Below are positions 38,501 through 51,736 of a stretch of DNA of 64,000 bases, in pieces (the first letter of the stretch is position 1; every line of letters starts with the position of its first letter). The notes under the pieces were generated by a model that ran no database searches, was not told the origin of the DNA, and was given only the letters and a program-made list of their open reading frames with translations. The translations under genes were made by a program, and so were the position numbers. The stretch comes from Chrysomallon squamiferum. Its lineage: Eukaryota; Mollusca; Gastropoda; Neomphalida; Peltospiridae. Location of the stretch: contig CM022672.1 of assembly GCA_012295275.1 (NCBI GenBank), forward strand, positions 601,943 to 665,942. The letters run 5' to 3'.

Positions 38501-38830
38501 CACGTGGGTGACGACGTCAGAGTGGGAGAGGTGTGTACGGCGACATCTGCTCGCGGTAGTGAGATCTCGATGGACATTGACTGCGAAGTCGTGACGTGCT
38601 CCTGTTAGCTCGCTGTCGTTCTATTGATTCCACCGACTCGCTGTCACATGTCCCAGCTTGTCAAATAAGCTCGCGTCTCCGATGATGATGTTGATGTCGG
38701 CGTTGACAGGAGACAGAGTAACGAGGTGAATGTTAGGACGTCGTTGTGAAATCGAAGATGCGATTTGAAGAATGACAAGATGATGAAGAAAATAATTTTA
38801 AGTTGATTTCGTATTTTCTGTATGTACTTG
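38501..38830 (-). other. Possible first non-coding exon upstream of GPCR 2
   Basis: On the - strand a GC- and CpG-richer stretch ends at 38501 (CCCACGTG) in front of a consensus donor GTAAGTTTCC. It is unlike its AT-rich surroundings and in the right orientation to splice to the candidate exon at 30942. The upstream limit is unknown. It could be the promoter-proximal exon of GPCR 2 or of an unseen non-coding transcript. Confidence 0.3.
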
Positions 38831-38939
38831 CATGGAGAGAAAAACTTCAAGCGTGTTAAGAGGCGACTGACAGACAGACAGACGTACGTGCAGACAGACA
38901 GACGTCAGACAAAACGAATGAAAAATAGAGTCAAGAAGA

Positions 38940-39105
38940 TTTTTTTTCTCTCTCTCTCTCTTACTAATGTGAGAGAGAAAGACAGAGTAAGATATCGACA
39001 GAGAAAAAGACTGATGAACAGAGAGAAAGAGACAGAAAGAGAAAGCAAAGAGAGACAAAAAGAGAGAGAGAGACGGAGAGACAAAGAGAGAGATGAAGAA
39101 AGATA
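38940..39105. repeat. Impure GA/CT tract
   Basis: A short (CT)n run followed by GAGACA/GAGAAA-rich sequence. Several overlapping frames on both strands are low-complexity artefacts. Confidence 0.85.
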
Positions 39106-40014
39106 CAGCGGATAATAAAAAACACGGGAAATGTTACAAAATATAAAACTAAGAATCAAAGAAATAATACTTGACATTGTTTTTATTTTCGAGTTACTAG
39201 AGAGAAACATCGTGAAAAAAAAAAAAAATAAAAGAAACTTAAAGACTGACGAGAAAAAAAAAAAAGTCAAAGAAAAGAAAGAAAAAAAAAAACAATAAAA
39301 GCAACAAAAGGACACATTACCTATAACAAAGAAAATCAAATATGACAAAGATTGGCGAAAAAAAAAAAAAATCACAATGAAAATAGAGAAATCTATGTAC
39401 ATAAAATTTGTAAATATAAAATTATAAAAGAAAAATGCGACTGTTAAAGCGTGTATAGAGAAGAGTTAAGAAGAAAATGAAGAGATTGATGAATCGATAG
39501 AGCACAAATTACTCTAACAGCAAATTCATTTCCGAATCTGATTCATTATTTACAAAGCAATTGTGAGACGTTCCTTATTTTAATAATCCACTAATGTGGC
39601 CAATATATGACTGCTACGTAAAAATCGCATTAAAAAATTAATCCATAGAAATAATCATAATTATCAGAGATAATCAAGTTTAGAAAAAGATTCTTAGCTA
39701 ATGATGTTCTAGTGATCAAATCTGCATTTTCTCATTAACTTTTTGTTTTTGTATTAGTGCAAATAATAACAGTGATGATGATGATGATGATGATGATGAT
39801 AATAATAATAATAAAAGAAAGAAAGAAAGAAATAAAGAAAGAAAGAAAGAAACAGATACAGAAAGAAATTGGGAGAGGTAACAGATAGACAAAAGGTAAA
39901 CAAGAAAGGTCTAAATAAGTAAATTTATTTATATTGTTTAAATTTAATTTTAGAATAATATATATATATATATATATACACACATAAGCATTCACGCAAA
40001 ACGTACGTAACTGC

Positions 40015-40017
<3 letters not shown>

Positions 40018-40083
<66 letters not shown>
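40018..40083. repeat. (GA)n microsatellite
   Basis: A perfect GA run. Confidence 0.97.
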
Positions 40084-40086
<3 letters not shown>

Positions 40087-40682
40087 TTAAAAAGAGATAT
40101 ATAGCTTGTAACTCCTTGTTATTTTTTCGAATGCAGCTGATCTTCGTAATGTGAACTTTCTTACGTCACTGTTTTTAATTACACGTGTTTTTAAGTAACG
40201 TGTTTTATGTCTGAGCTACATGTATCTTGCTGACAGCACCTCTTGTCTTGTGATAGTCACGTGACGTACTTGTACGTGGTCTAACTGACTTCTTATTTTC
40301 TACAAAAATCAGTTTAACCTTGTACATGTAAAAAAAAAAAAAAAATACTAAAAACTAGAAAAACAGTTAAAGAATTTAAATTAATCTTCTTTCTTTTTAT
40401 TTTTTTCAGTGAAGTTGACTTATTTTTCTCTTCCCCATTTTTTTTTTTTTTTCTTTCTTTTTTTTTTTTTTTGAAAATTATAATGTTTTTCGTGTCTTTT
40501 TATCTATCTGTCTTTTTTTTTTTTTAATTTATATCATTTCAAAGGAGAAGAAGAAACTAAAAAAGTTTAAAAAAAAATAAATAAATAAATAAAAGTTGGA
40601 CAAGTAAAACAAAATGGATAATATAAACCAGAACTGCACTGACATTAATTAAATAACGTTAACATTTAATGAACAACTCATG

Positions 40683-40685
<3 letters not shown>

Positions 40686-40735
<50 letters not shown>
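40686..40735. repeat. (AC)n microsatellite
   Basis: A perfect AC run of about 48 bp. Confidence 0.97.
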
Positions 40736-40739
<4 letters not shown>

Positions 40740-40864
40740 TATTAAATATTATATTAACTGTCATTATAAAGTCCTTGTGCAGTTTGAAATTTGATCTAGG
40801 CATACTAGAAATGATCTGTAAAAGTGATTTGAGAAAAAATTTAATATTTATTCTTCAGATTCTT

Positions 40865-40907
<43 letters not shown>

Positions 40908-41013
40908 CATGGATACGATTATGAATTTCAATAATTACATTTTGTAGCAGATTTTATAACGTGTGTGTGTGTGTATATATATACAGAGAAACACACACAT
41001 ATATAAATATATA

Positions 41014-41282
41014 TACAGGTACCGGACCAAAGAAATCCGGAAATCCCAGAAAACCGGAAGTTTTTCCCGGCGTTGTCCTCACCAGAACTTTCAAGCCTCG
41101 TGGTGTTCATTCACTCGCCGCATTGTTTACGTGTCGAGTCGCCACAGTTGTGTATCGTCGATTTTCTTTATGTTTTTAATTTTAAAATGTTTATGCCAAA
41201 TTATTTACATATTTAGAAAACCGGAAAATCCAGAAATCCGGAATGCCTCAAAGGAGTCCGGATAATTGGGCCGGTATCTGTA
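41014..41282. mobile_element. MITE-like element of about 269 bp with terminal inverted repeats
   Basis: The left end reads TACAGGTACCGGACCAAAG and then ATCCGGA. The reverse complement of the right end reads TACAGATACCGGCCCAATTA and then TCCGGA. The terminal inverted repeat is thus about 26 bp with a few mismatches. TA dinucleotides sit at both ends, as expected for a Tc1/mariner-type target, although the flanks are themselves TA repeats, so the duplication cannot be proven. The inside is CpG-richer than its surroundings, contains further CCGGAAA and AGAAAACCGG words near both ends, and has no transposase. It is a non-autonomous element by its look. Confidence 0.7.
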
Positions 41283-41440
41283 TACATACATTACACAGAT
41301 AATTAAAGAATATCATGCCATCTTTATTTTTGTTATTCTTGCTTTTCGAAAAAATGAATAACTTCACAAAAAGAAAAAATGATTTTGTTAAATTAAAAAA
41401 AAAGAAAATAATTAATGCTGTAACATTATTTAATATTAGT

Positions 41441-41442
<2 letters not shown>

Positions 41443-41526
<84 letters not shown>
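41443..41526. repeat. (CT)n followed by (TA)n
   Basis: A pure CT run passes directly into a pure TA run. Confidence 0.97.
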
Positions 41527-41536
<10 letters not shown>

Positions 41537-43280
41537 CATACACACAATACGTATTGTAACAGTGTACGTACTAAGTGTAGACTCACGCCACGACAGCAAT
41601 ATATATTGTAACAGTGTATATTGATATAACATGGCATAATTTTGCCATATACGTGTTCACGGCTGGGAAAACCACTGTAGATACTACTGTGAACTTATAC
41701 CCCCAAGATATATGATATAGATTACAATATTGTATAATACTGTACACAACGATATGGAAACTATTTATTGAACAGTAATTACATTTTCGAAGCGTGTTTA
41801 CTGAAAAAGCCGGATGACAAAGACGCAGATAAGACAACGTAATCTTTCTTATAACACTGAGAATGTTTCACAAAAATGGAAATATAATTTGTTCGGTAGT
41901 TATGTTTAAATCGATCAAATCTTGAATGTATTGATTTTTTTGCAGATAACTTCAGAATTGTTTCATATCAGATTTATTTTTTATGATATACATCTATAAC
42001 AATACACAGTTTTGAGAACAGTCATGTTACAATATATAATATAAAACAATATATAAATGCACTATGTATGAAGTAGACTTACTACGTAACACAAATAAAA
42101 CAAACGTACAGTCTGGCCATGTTTGCTAACAAATGTCTGTGTTTGGTTACTGACTTGTTGTTTTGTGTTTCACACTGCTCGTTTTCTGTAGTCAGTTTCA
42201 ATGCGACTGAATTTTCGTACAAATTCGTCTTCCTCAGTTTTTTGTTTGTTCATGTATTCTGTTCTAATCATTATTTTCCTGTTCACTATTACTATTACTA
42301 TTGCTGCTGCTACTACTACTACTACAACTTTACTGCTATCACTACTAGTACTCTACTGTATTATTACTACTACTATGATTATGTATTACATACAGTTTTT
42401 GTTTTTGTTATTATTATTTATACATATATACATACATACATACATACATAGATAAATACATAAATACATACATACATACACACACAGACACACACACAGA
42501 CACACACACACATATACATAGTGACAGTTTATAGATAAACTGTTTGACTCTGGGTGTTGTGATCTGTGTGGAAGGGGAAGTTGATTAGTGAGGAGACCTA
42601 ACGTGTGTGATGATATCACAACTCGGAGGTGTCTGTGGACCACATTTCTCAAATTCTCATAAATCACGTCAACATTACAAAACTCTTTGTTTGCAGAAAC
42701 ACACAGACAGACACAGAGTCTGTCTACAAACCAACCAATACGTGATGTTACACATCCCTCAAAAATCACCTACAAAGTCATAAAAGTCTCATTTACGAAC
42801 TGTTCTTTCTTTTCTGATTGTTGGAGAATGTTCAAAGTTGAGACATTTCTGACTTTTCATGACACTAATATATCTGAAGATTTCCACAAATATTTCATGT
42901 TTCTAGAAGCGTTTTGTTCTATGTCTGCAGGAGAAAGTTTGCTAAAAATAAAATAATAAAACACAACCAAATAAACTCCCCATTGCATTAGCAACTTGTA
43001 GCTGTAAATAACAAATATAATTAAAATAGATTGACACTGATACGTGTTCAACATGACAAGCGTTTAGATTTCTTTGATTCCTGTATAAATATCCCTGCCA
43101 GTATGACATATAGATAACTTTGATTCCAGTATTTTTTAAATAAACAAAAACTAATACCACACACGTCAGTGTTATTGTCTCTGGTGGGTTACGAGTTCTT
43201 AGTGATGTTTGTTATTGACTACATTCTCTTGTTTGGAGCCAGTTCAATATCAAATCATTTTTTTTTACTTTTATTTTATT

Positions 43281-43281
43281 T

Positions 43282-43323
<42 letters not shown>
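43281..43323. repeat. Poly-T run
   Basis: About 43 consecutive T bases after a TTTTA-rich lead-in. Confidence 0.97.
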
Positions 43324-43325
<2 letters not shown>

Positions 43326-44277
43326 CACTGTTTGACAAATTAGTAAATTGGCTTTGACATACGACAATAAACAGCCACCAGAGCTCGATTTAAGTCAAAT
43401 AAAAACTTGGAAAGGGAAAACAGTTTCATTGTTTTATTTTTGAATATTTCTAAAATAACACCAACAACGTAACAGAACCAGATCTGAATTAAATATCAGC
43501 TAAAATATCCACAGTTCACGGCTTTAAGATTTTTAACTATCATTCGTTTCCCAGGCTTATTAAATGTTAATAATTAACAGTTAGAGCACCATCTACTGTT
43601 TGACAAAAATTAGTCTCAAACGTGTCTTAAACTGTTCCTGCATGTAGAACTTTAGAGTCGGAAAAGATTTTATTTAGGTTTAGTTGTTGCAAACCCAGCC
43701 AGTTAATAAAAGTAGCGCATACATTTTTTCTTCTTTGTGAAAGGATCTTCCTTCAGTTTTATTGTTTTAGCTTTTGTGAAAAAAGAAAAGACTCAAGCAA
43801 TTCCACACAACAAGCTGTCAGCCTCGCCCTGAATCAGAATTTTATTTACTTACACACAAGAGAGTCTAATGAACGGAGACATAGCTGAGGGCGTCGCCAT
43901 GTTTAAATCAGACACAGAAGTCGAGTTTAGATTCAACTTCAAATTAAATTTGTGTCCCACTTTACATTCATTATCTTTCTATTCCAGTGATCACTGTTTT
44001 AGCAGACATTTTGAAACTTTTCAGTTTCCGTCTTTCTTCCCTGTTCTAAGTAGTCTTTTATTTCTATTTATTTCTTTGATTTAGGAGAACATTTATAAGA
44101 ATAATAATAGTGACAAATATATAGGATGATGATCATCTTTATAATGATTAATACACACTCATCATACAAACACACATACATGTAAACAACCCTAAAAGTA
44201 ACAAGCTCGCGCACAAATTACTTTTTGTTTCTGTGCGAGGTCTCATTATTATCATTATTGTTATCATTATCATTATT

Positions 44278-44278
44278 G

Positions 44279-44316
<38 letters not shown>

Positions 44317-44319
44317 GTT
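44278..44319. repeat. (ATT)n microsatellite
   Basis: A perfect ATT run followed by three TGTTCTG repeats. Confidence 0.95.
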
Positions 44320-47300
44320 ATGTGTTCTGTGTTCTGTGTTCTATGTTACGTCTGTGAGGAGGTTGGCACTGAGGACGTGGTGGTGTTGTTGATGATTTTA
44401 TTACAGAACTAATCTGTCTCAGACGTACACTTTATTTTCTGATTTATCAGTCACGTGACATTTCCACGTGTCTATCCGAAGAGAGACCTGTTTTACGTGA
44501 ACCTAGAGATTTCTTAAATTTATTCTTATCTTAATTATACGTCACAGTTCAATAACAGAACTTCTGTAGCTGACAACACAGCTGAACTCTGTTTACACTC
44601 AGGCCGTAGTCTAACGGCATATGAGGATACATTCACACAAAATGTAATGTAACTATAACAATTATAACAAGATGGTGAATTTACAATAATGTACATAATA
44701 ATAAAATATATACAGTGTATCAATATATCTGCCACAGGACTTGAAAAAATTCATCATACAGAAAATAGATAGTTTTTAAAAGTTTGGATGCTTGGTTTGG
44801 AGTGACAGAAAAATGGTAGGTAACGGTTCCTTTGATTCTTATCTTCGATGTCATCGTTATTGCACAACAGACATATTCTATTTATCTACTTTTCTGTCTT
44901 CCAACAAACCCATCGTCCTCGTTTTACACTGATCTCACTACAGCAACATTCACCTCCTGCTTTTACGTCTTTTTCTAGGTATTAGACAACTTCTCTACAG
45001 TAACTCTCATTTTGTTCTCATCAACAGCTTCACTTTTTTTGAAGATTAACATCAAATACGATTACGCATTATGGTTATAGATTCAGTTATATAGCTTATG
45101 GACAAATATTGTTTACATTTGTTAACCGAGCTGTGACATTTCTGACAATTCCTGATTAGTTATTTAGTTATTTAGATTATTACCGATATAACTTATGTTG
45201 TTGTTGTTGTTGTTAATATTATTATGTGTATGATTTGATGTCAAATTTGTAGTTCTTCGTTTTCTGCTAAGGCCAGCATATTAATAAAACACATGAAATT
45301 GCTGGTTATAGACTGAGTTGTATAGACTTACAGATTACAATCACAGTGCCTGGTTTTAGAGTCCTTACATAAACACGAAGTCATAGAAAACATCTTCTTC
45401 GACTACTTACGTGTAATTAGTACGCAGAAATGAACCCTGACAAAGAGATAAAGTTTCGGATAGAAATATATCAGGATAATTTTCTTCTGCTCTCTCAGCT
45501 GTTTTGTTATTTCTGCGTCTCGTGACACAGTCTAGTGTCTGCTGAAACCAAACAGTTCGAGTTTATCTGCGACGCGTGATTCACGAGCGAAGTCCTGGAA
45601 GAGCAGGAAATGCTGTAGAACAACGAGAAACGTTTCAAGTAAACACTGAGATTTATATTACGTCAGTTTGTCAGTTCAGTTTAATAACACACTAGTTTAC
45701 CTGTTTTTGTTGTTTTAATTAATTAATTAATTAATTTATTTATTGCTATAATCATTTTCATCTTCATCTCTATTATTATCAGCATCGTCATCGTTATTCC
45801 TCTTATAATTATTGTTATCATCATCATCATCATTCATCATCAGCATCATCATCGTTCATCATTAACATTATCATCATCCTTATTAATATAAAGTCTGTTT
45901 TAGATATTTCACTGTCAGGTGTGTGACACAGATAACGTGTAAAGAAGTTTAATACAAAACAATCACCTATGTTAATGAATACACTAATAACAACGATATA
46001 CAAATGGTTGCATTCTCTGTGTTTATAAGAGAGCTTTACTTAAGTTTGCATAATCGTCACGTGTGGAATGTGAACACTTGAAAACTCTAACAACTTTTAT
46101 TATTACATATATTGCATGTCAATAACCATAGTTTTGTTAATTATCCCATCATCAATACTAAAAACAAATTTTGAAAAACAAAATAACAGTGTAACAATAG
46201 TGATAAACTCTGCAGAAGAAAGAAAACAACAATAATGATAACAAGATGAGCAAATATCAACATCATGAACGCGAAGAAAAAGAAGAAAAAATCTTTAATT
46301 AATGCAAACAAAACTAATAAATATAAAGCTTTATTTGTTTTTATATTTTTTTAAACTTTTATCAAAACATTTATATATAATCCCTGTCTACATCAATTTA
46401 AAGCAGATTGGACAATATTCGCACTGACTTTTGGCTAACGTTTCACGTTTAATCTAATGTAATTAGAGTTTAACCAGTGATAACGAAACAGAATCTGACG
46501 TGTTTGTTTTACTCAAAACAGTTCCAATTATCTGCGAATATTTAAGATGCCTGACAGTTAAAGTGGTAACAAAAACACCCAGATTAACGGTTTATATTAT
46601 ATGCAAAACTGTCATTTAACGTTATTTACAGTAAATACACTTTGATATGGCCTTGTTAGTAGAAAGATGACTAGAGTAATGCTGATTTATTATTATTATT
46701 ATTGCTTTTCATGCAAAGTATATCTGACATAATAATGATTATGACATCTTAACATGAAATTAATTTAATTAGATATCATTATTAATTATTCTTGACGTTA
46801 TTTGCGATTATGACGTCATAATAAAAAATATATAAGTTGTCCTGAAACTAGTATGACTGAATAAGACTGTTCAGTGCTAATACACTTTTATTTTGAAAAA
46901 ATATATTCTTTCTTTTCTTCTTCTTTTGATCCTTTTTTTTCTCTTTTGTTGTGCCTCTGGCTTTCTGTAAAATAATGCTGTCCTGAGGTTTTCAGTAAAA
47001 CTTGAATGGTGGATCGAGTGACAATCAACTTTTTCAGTGACTAGAAAAACTCTCAAACTCTCTGTCTGCAAGAACTTGTTATCAGGGCTTCTTCGTTTCC
47101 TCAAGCCATTTCTAGTTTCACCTACAACAAAGTCGTAAACTGTAAGACATCCATCCCTCTTTGTAGCAGAATGTAAATATGTTATTAATGTTATCGTTGT
47201 TGTTGTTATCATTAGCGTTTGCTGCATCCTTCGTCACCATTATCAACGTTGTTGCTGCTGTAGATATTATTAGTTGTAGTAGTAGCTATTGTCATTATTA

Positions 47301-47474
47301 TCATTGTTGTCGTAAAGCATTAGTCATCATCGCTGTTTACATCCCCACTACTACTACTACTAATAATAATAGTAAGAAGAAGGAGAATAACAATGTATGA
47401 ACTTTGTCAATAAACTTTTTTAACTGGAGAGAAAATTATTTTATCCGAATTTTCTTTTACAACATGCACGCGCG

Positions 47475-47519
47475 CACACACACACATACGTACGTATATA
47501 AATATATATATATATATAC

Positions 47520-47550
<31 letters not shown>

Positions 47551-47562
47551 CATACACACACA
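47475..47562. repeat. (AC)n / (TA)n microsatellite
   Basis: Short AC and AT runs alternate. Confidence 0.93.
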
Positions 47563-47954
47563 TATGAAACAATAATTTCACAAACGATAATAATAATAAT
47601 AATAATTAAAATTAAATTAAGAAATAGAATAAAATAAAATAACATATTTTTAAATAAATTAAAAATGAGTAATGACAGTGTTATTGATTAGTGTTCAAGT
47701 ACAAATTCAGAAAAGACAACTTGAAGTAGAAAATTAGCCTGTAGTAATGAAAACAAACAAGTATGTGAAAACTCCAATAACTAACGAGCTATGTATGAAC
47801 TTGTTCAGAGTGCAGTGACCAGCGAATCAAAACAGCTTGTGCACTTCCAGCTTGCTTTGTTTACAAAGTGAATCGCTAATATATTTAATTATCTTGCTGT
47901 CACTAATTATTTTCTTTTTCTTCATTAGGTTCGTGTATGGGCTTTTAAACTGTT

Positions 47955-49008
47955 CTTTAATGTGTTGATACAAGTTTTTACGACTGAAACGTGCACTCTG
48001 TGACGTCTGTGTTGATACCAGTTTATCTTTATGACTGAAACGTGCACTCTGTGACGTCTGATGTGTTGATACAAGTTTGTCTTTATGACTGAAACGCGCA
48101 CTCTGTGACGTCTGTGTTGATACAAGTTATCTTTACGACTGAAACGCGCACTCTGTGACGTCTGTGTTGATACAAGTTATCTTTACGACTGAAACGCGCA
48201 CTCTGTGACGTCTGTGTTGATACAAGTTATCTTTACGACTGAAACGTGCACTCTGTGACGTCTGATTTGTCGATACAAGTTGTCTTTACGACTGAAACGC
48301 GCACTCTGTGACGTCTGTGTCGATACAAGTTGTCTTTACGACTGAAACGTGCACTCTGTGACGTCTGTGTTGATACAAGTTATCTTTACGACTGAAACGT
48401 TTGATGTGTCGATACAAGTTGTCTTTACGACTGAAACGTGCACTCTGTGACGTCTGATGTGTTGATACAAGTTGTCTTTACGACTGAAACGTGCACTCTG
48501 TGACGTCTGTGTTGATACAAGTTATCTTTACGACTGAAACGTTTGATGTGTCGATACAAGTTGTCTTTACGACTGAAACGTGCACTCTCTGACGTCTGTG
48601 TTGATACAAGTTGTCTTTACGACTGAAACGTGCACTCTGTGACGTCTGATGTGTTGATACAAGTTGTTTTACGACTGAAACGTGCACTCTGTGACGTCTG
48701 TGTTGATACAAGTTGTCTTTACGACTGAAACGTTTGAAACGACTGCACTCTGTGACGTCTGATGTGTTGATACAAGTTGGTTTTACGACTGAAACGTGCA
48801 CTCTGTGACGTCTGATGTGTTGATACAAGTTGTTTTACGACTGAAACGTGCACTCTGTGACGTCTGATGTGTCGATACAAGTTGTCTTTACGACTGAAAC
48901 GTGCACTCTGTGACGTCTGTGTTGATACAAGTTGTCTTTACGACTGAAACGTGCACTCTGTGACGTCTGATGTGTTGATACAAGTTGTCTTTACGACTGA
49001 AACGTCTG
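47955..49008 (-). repeat. 50/53-bp minisatellite derived from a zinc-finger coding sequence, about 21 units
   Basis: Tandem units, mostly 53 or 50 bp, fill this stretch. Read on the - strand, the first unit is the second half of finger 2 of the adjacent exon (RFSRKDNLYQHIRRHRVH). The 50-bp form differs by loss of one ATC (Ile) codon; shorter units near 48405, 48545 and 48735 lack a further block. Both lengths leave remainder 2 on division by three, so each unit shifts the frame and TAA soon closes it. Units differ at few positions (GTGC/GCGC, GTTATC/GTTGTC, GTTGAT/GTCGAT), so the array is young or homogenised. The finger codons next to the exon are the most likely source of the array. Confidence 0.93.
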
Positions 49009-49158
49009 GTACACAGGTGACACACGAAGTCCAGAGACTTTTCATGTATAGTTCTGCGATGTCGTTGTAGATGATGCAGTTTGCCGAATGCACGACCACA
49101 CGTCGCACATACAAATGGATAAACGTTTTCTGAGATATTCGTGTCATGAATTCGCTTT
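48888..49158 (-). CDS. Paired C2H2 zinc-finger terminal exon (fifth intact), with a repeat-encoded C-terminus
   Basis: This exon follows TATTTTCTTTCAG on the - strand. One base plus 89 codons and TAA; entry phase as in the other finger exons. After RKRIHDTNISENVYPF comes finger 1, CATCGRAFGKLHHLQRHRRTIH (C-x2-C-x12-H-x4-H), an EKSLDFV linker, and finger 2, CHLCTRRFSRKDNLYQHIRRH (C-x2-C-x12-H-x3-H). The exon then runs into the minisatellite. Unit 2, read one frame off, gives VSVVKTTCINTDVTECTFQS, and unit 3 supplies the stop. Expected role: one interchangeable DNA-binding end of a transcription factor whose shared N-terminus lies beyond 64 kb. The frame across both fingers was read by hand and is intact. 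Confidence 0.85.
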
Positions 49159-49159
49159 C

Positions 49160-49971
49160 TGAAAGAAAATATTCAGAATTAGAAAAAAAGAAAGTGGAAG
49201 TTTGATATTTATTGTATAGACGCTGTTTAGTGTGAAATACAATTTTACTTTTACCTTTGTACGATCTGAATGTTAGAAACGAAAGAAACACACAACATTG
49301 ACAGCCTATAAATAGGATGTTCAAAATGTGTGTATGTGTGTTAATTTTGAAAAACGAACTTTTGAAAGTCCAAGGGATAGTAATGGATACTCCTTTAGCA
49401 ACACCAGCTACTTTTTCTGCAAGCAATTTTTTCTTCAATCACTCTGGGCGATAGATAAAAACTATAATATAATATTGTAAATACAAACGTTTTATTGATA
49501 TTTCTTGACAACAGTTTAAGAACAATACTGATAAATGTAAAAATATGTTTAAACAATAAAATCTCTTATACATAGCAATAACAAGTACAATGGCAAGAAA
49601 CAAATAAATATTATTAAACAGATTAAATACAGTTCACTGGAATGTTGACTGAAAAATATCTCTGCTTTCCTGTACAGACTCTGAGTTCAGTGTAATCATG
49701 TAATAAATAGTATGTGAACAGTTTAGAAACAAACAAATAACAACAACAAAATAATAATGAGATTAAAAAAAGAGAAAGAAAGAAAGAAAGAAAGAAAGAA
49801 AAACAAAAAAACAAAAAACAAATATGGAACAAAAAAATAAATGCAACAAATGTGTTCTTATTTCCAATCCGCACTTGAATGAAAAACTGAATACATGAAA
49901 AAATAAAAAAATAAAAATAATCAAAATTAATAAAGAATAATTAAAAAAATAATAATAAAAAAATAATAATA

Positions 49972-50016
<45 letters not shown>

Positions 50017-50893
50017 CATAATAAAATAACTAAACAAAAATAAAGAAGAAAGAATAAAGAATTTTTCTTTAACTATTAAATGTCAAACAAATATGTTAAT
50101 TTACTTCTTCTTGCATTTTTTTTTTTAGTTGTAAGTTGTTAAATTATAATTATGATAATTCCTCAGAAGTCTGATTAACAGAAACAAATATTTTATATGT
50201 AACTTCCTATACACAGCACAGCACATACCATAGACTCTGACAAAAATTAACTGCAGTTGAAACATTCAGTTTCAAAAACTGATTAGAATAAATGAATGAA
50301 TGAATGAACATATTAACAAACAAATAAACACACAAACAATAAATTAATAAATAATGATGATGATGATAATAATAGTAATAATAGTAAATAATAATAACAA
50401 CAATAACTGAGATATGTAGAATATAAATTAATTCATACTATCTCAGATATTAATCATATTCATTAAAGTGTGTCTGTTGTGTTAAAATGAAAGAACAAAA
50501 CAATATCGTGTTTTGTTTAGATAATAAATGAAGACAACATGATTTGTGATAAACCAGAAGCAATCACAGACTGACATAAATAAACAAAGTCTACAACAGT
50601 GAGAAACAGAACCTGTGAACAACATGAGTAAATTACACAGCTACAAATACGTAATGAAAATGTAACAATGATTAACAAGATTTGATTGTGTTTTGTTTTT
50701 TCTCTTTGTGATGTTGTTGCTACTGAGTGTGTTTACAACATCAACATGTTGAATGATGTACAGTAGTTTTCATTTTCATACACTGATCTGTTACATCAGA
50801 GGTAAACAATACTAATAAATTATTAAATTAAGTATAGATATATTAAAAAAACAAAATAAAACAAAGAAATTTAAAAAGATGGAAACCCAATAA

Positions 50894-50924
<31 letters not shown>

Positions 50925-51735
50925 AATGTTATTAAATAAGTAAAAAAAAAAAATAAAAAAAAAAAATAAAATAAAAATTATATTACAGGTTAAAGGGACA
51001 TTTAGCCAAATATCCCTTGGCAGAGATCAGCTCAAATGGACATTTGGATGGATACTGCTGGTTCTCCAGTGATATTCATCCAAATGTCAATCTGAGCTTT
51101 TCTCTGCCAGAGGATACCCAGACTAGTAAAAATCAGAAATATTTTACAAGTGACAGTTTCAACAATCAGTAAAGCTTTAAATAACAACATGTCATAAAAA
51201 TTTCTGTATCAATAGACATATTTTTTTTAAAAAGTCATGAACAGCAAGAAATCTTTATGTAACTTCAAACAGGCAGAACACAAATCTGTGATGAAATAGC
51301 TTGACTGAGAGTAATTCTAGATCAAAGTACAAACACTCTACCTTTGGCTTATATCTATTGTAATAGATAAACAGATAAACAGACAAATAGACAGACAAAC
51401 AAATAAACAAACAAACAAACAAATAAATAAATAAGAAGGTTAAAATTAAAATGTAAACTTATATACATTTAAATTTTATCTAAGTAAAAAATCAATTAAG
51501 ATTTAAAAATAATGTTTTAAACATATATGATATTAATAAATAAATAAATAAATAAATAAATATTACACTAATTTGAAAGTATTTTTTTTATAAAAGATCA
51601 AGACAAATCTCCTAATAAACTTGTCAATCAGTTTTCACTTTGAACCCACACCTATACATATTTGTGACAGGCTTAATAGCTGTCAGTCTGATTTTCATAT
51701 TTGAGTGTTCTGCCTACATATGATCTTATTGGGCT
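49160..51735. other. Intron or intergenic sequence between finger exons
   Basis: Very AT-rich. It holds (GAAA)n at about 49772-49800, AAT/AAAT-rich tracts at 49900-50030, 50335-50400 and 50890-50985, a long hairpin at 51011-51116 and AAAC/AAAT repeats at 51360-51435 and 51535-51560. No intact exon is seen. Confidence 0.65.
51011..51116. other. Long imperfect hairpin, about 106 bases
   Basis: The left arm starts TATCCCTTGGCAGAGATCAG and the right arm ends TCTCTGCCAGAGGATA. Between them CAAATGGACATTTGGATG pairs with CATCCAAATGTCAATCTG, and CTGCTGG/CCAGTG close a TTCT loop at 51062-51065. Arms are about 50 bases with few mismatches. It could be a fold-back mobile element, a microRNA-like precursor, or a source of small RNAs. 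The stem is longer than in a typical animal pre-miRNA. Confidence 0.6.
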
Positions 51736-51736
51736 A

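Larger units (their letters stand above)
39110..41010. other. Non-coding stretch with simple repeats
   Basis: A-rich sequence to 39470, (TGA)n/(TAA)n/(GAAA)n at 39773-39852, (TA)n near 39958-39978, (GA)n at 40018-40083, T-rich runs at 40430-40530, (AC)n at 40686-40735 and (CT)n at 40868-40903. No gene is seen. Confidence 0.7.
41530..47940. other. Long non-coding stretch, no gene recognised
   Basis: AT-rich. It contains TAC/TATG/CA repeats at 42280-42515, a 43-base poly-T at about 43281-43323, (ATT)n at 44278-44319, ATC/CAT-rich patches near 45740-45890, and CA/TA repeats at 47475-47562. An open frame of 116 codons on the - strand (46877-47227) has no family I recognise. No splice-bounded exon with protein-family features is found. 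Confidence 0.6.

Noticed and set aside
46877-47227. 116-codon frame on the - strand with CHSIHHSSF
   Set aside because: The apparent finger-like pattern has the wrong spacing and no second cysteine; the rest is low-complexity Lys/Arg.
49159-49438. Long frame overlapping the fifth finger exon in another frame
   Set aside because: The finger frame has complete zinc ligands and a proper acceptor; the other frame has none and its upstream part is intronic.
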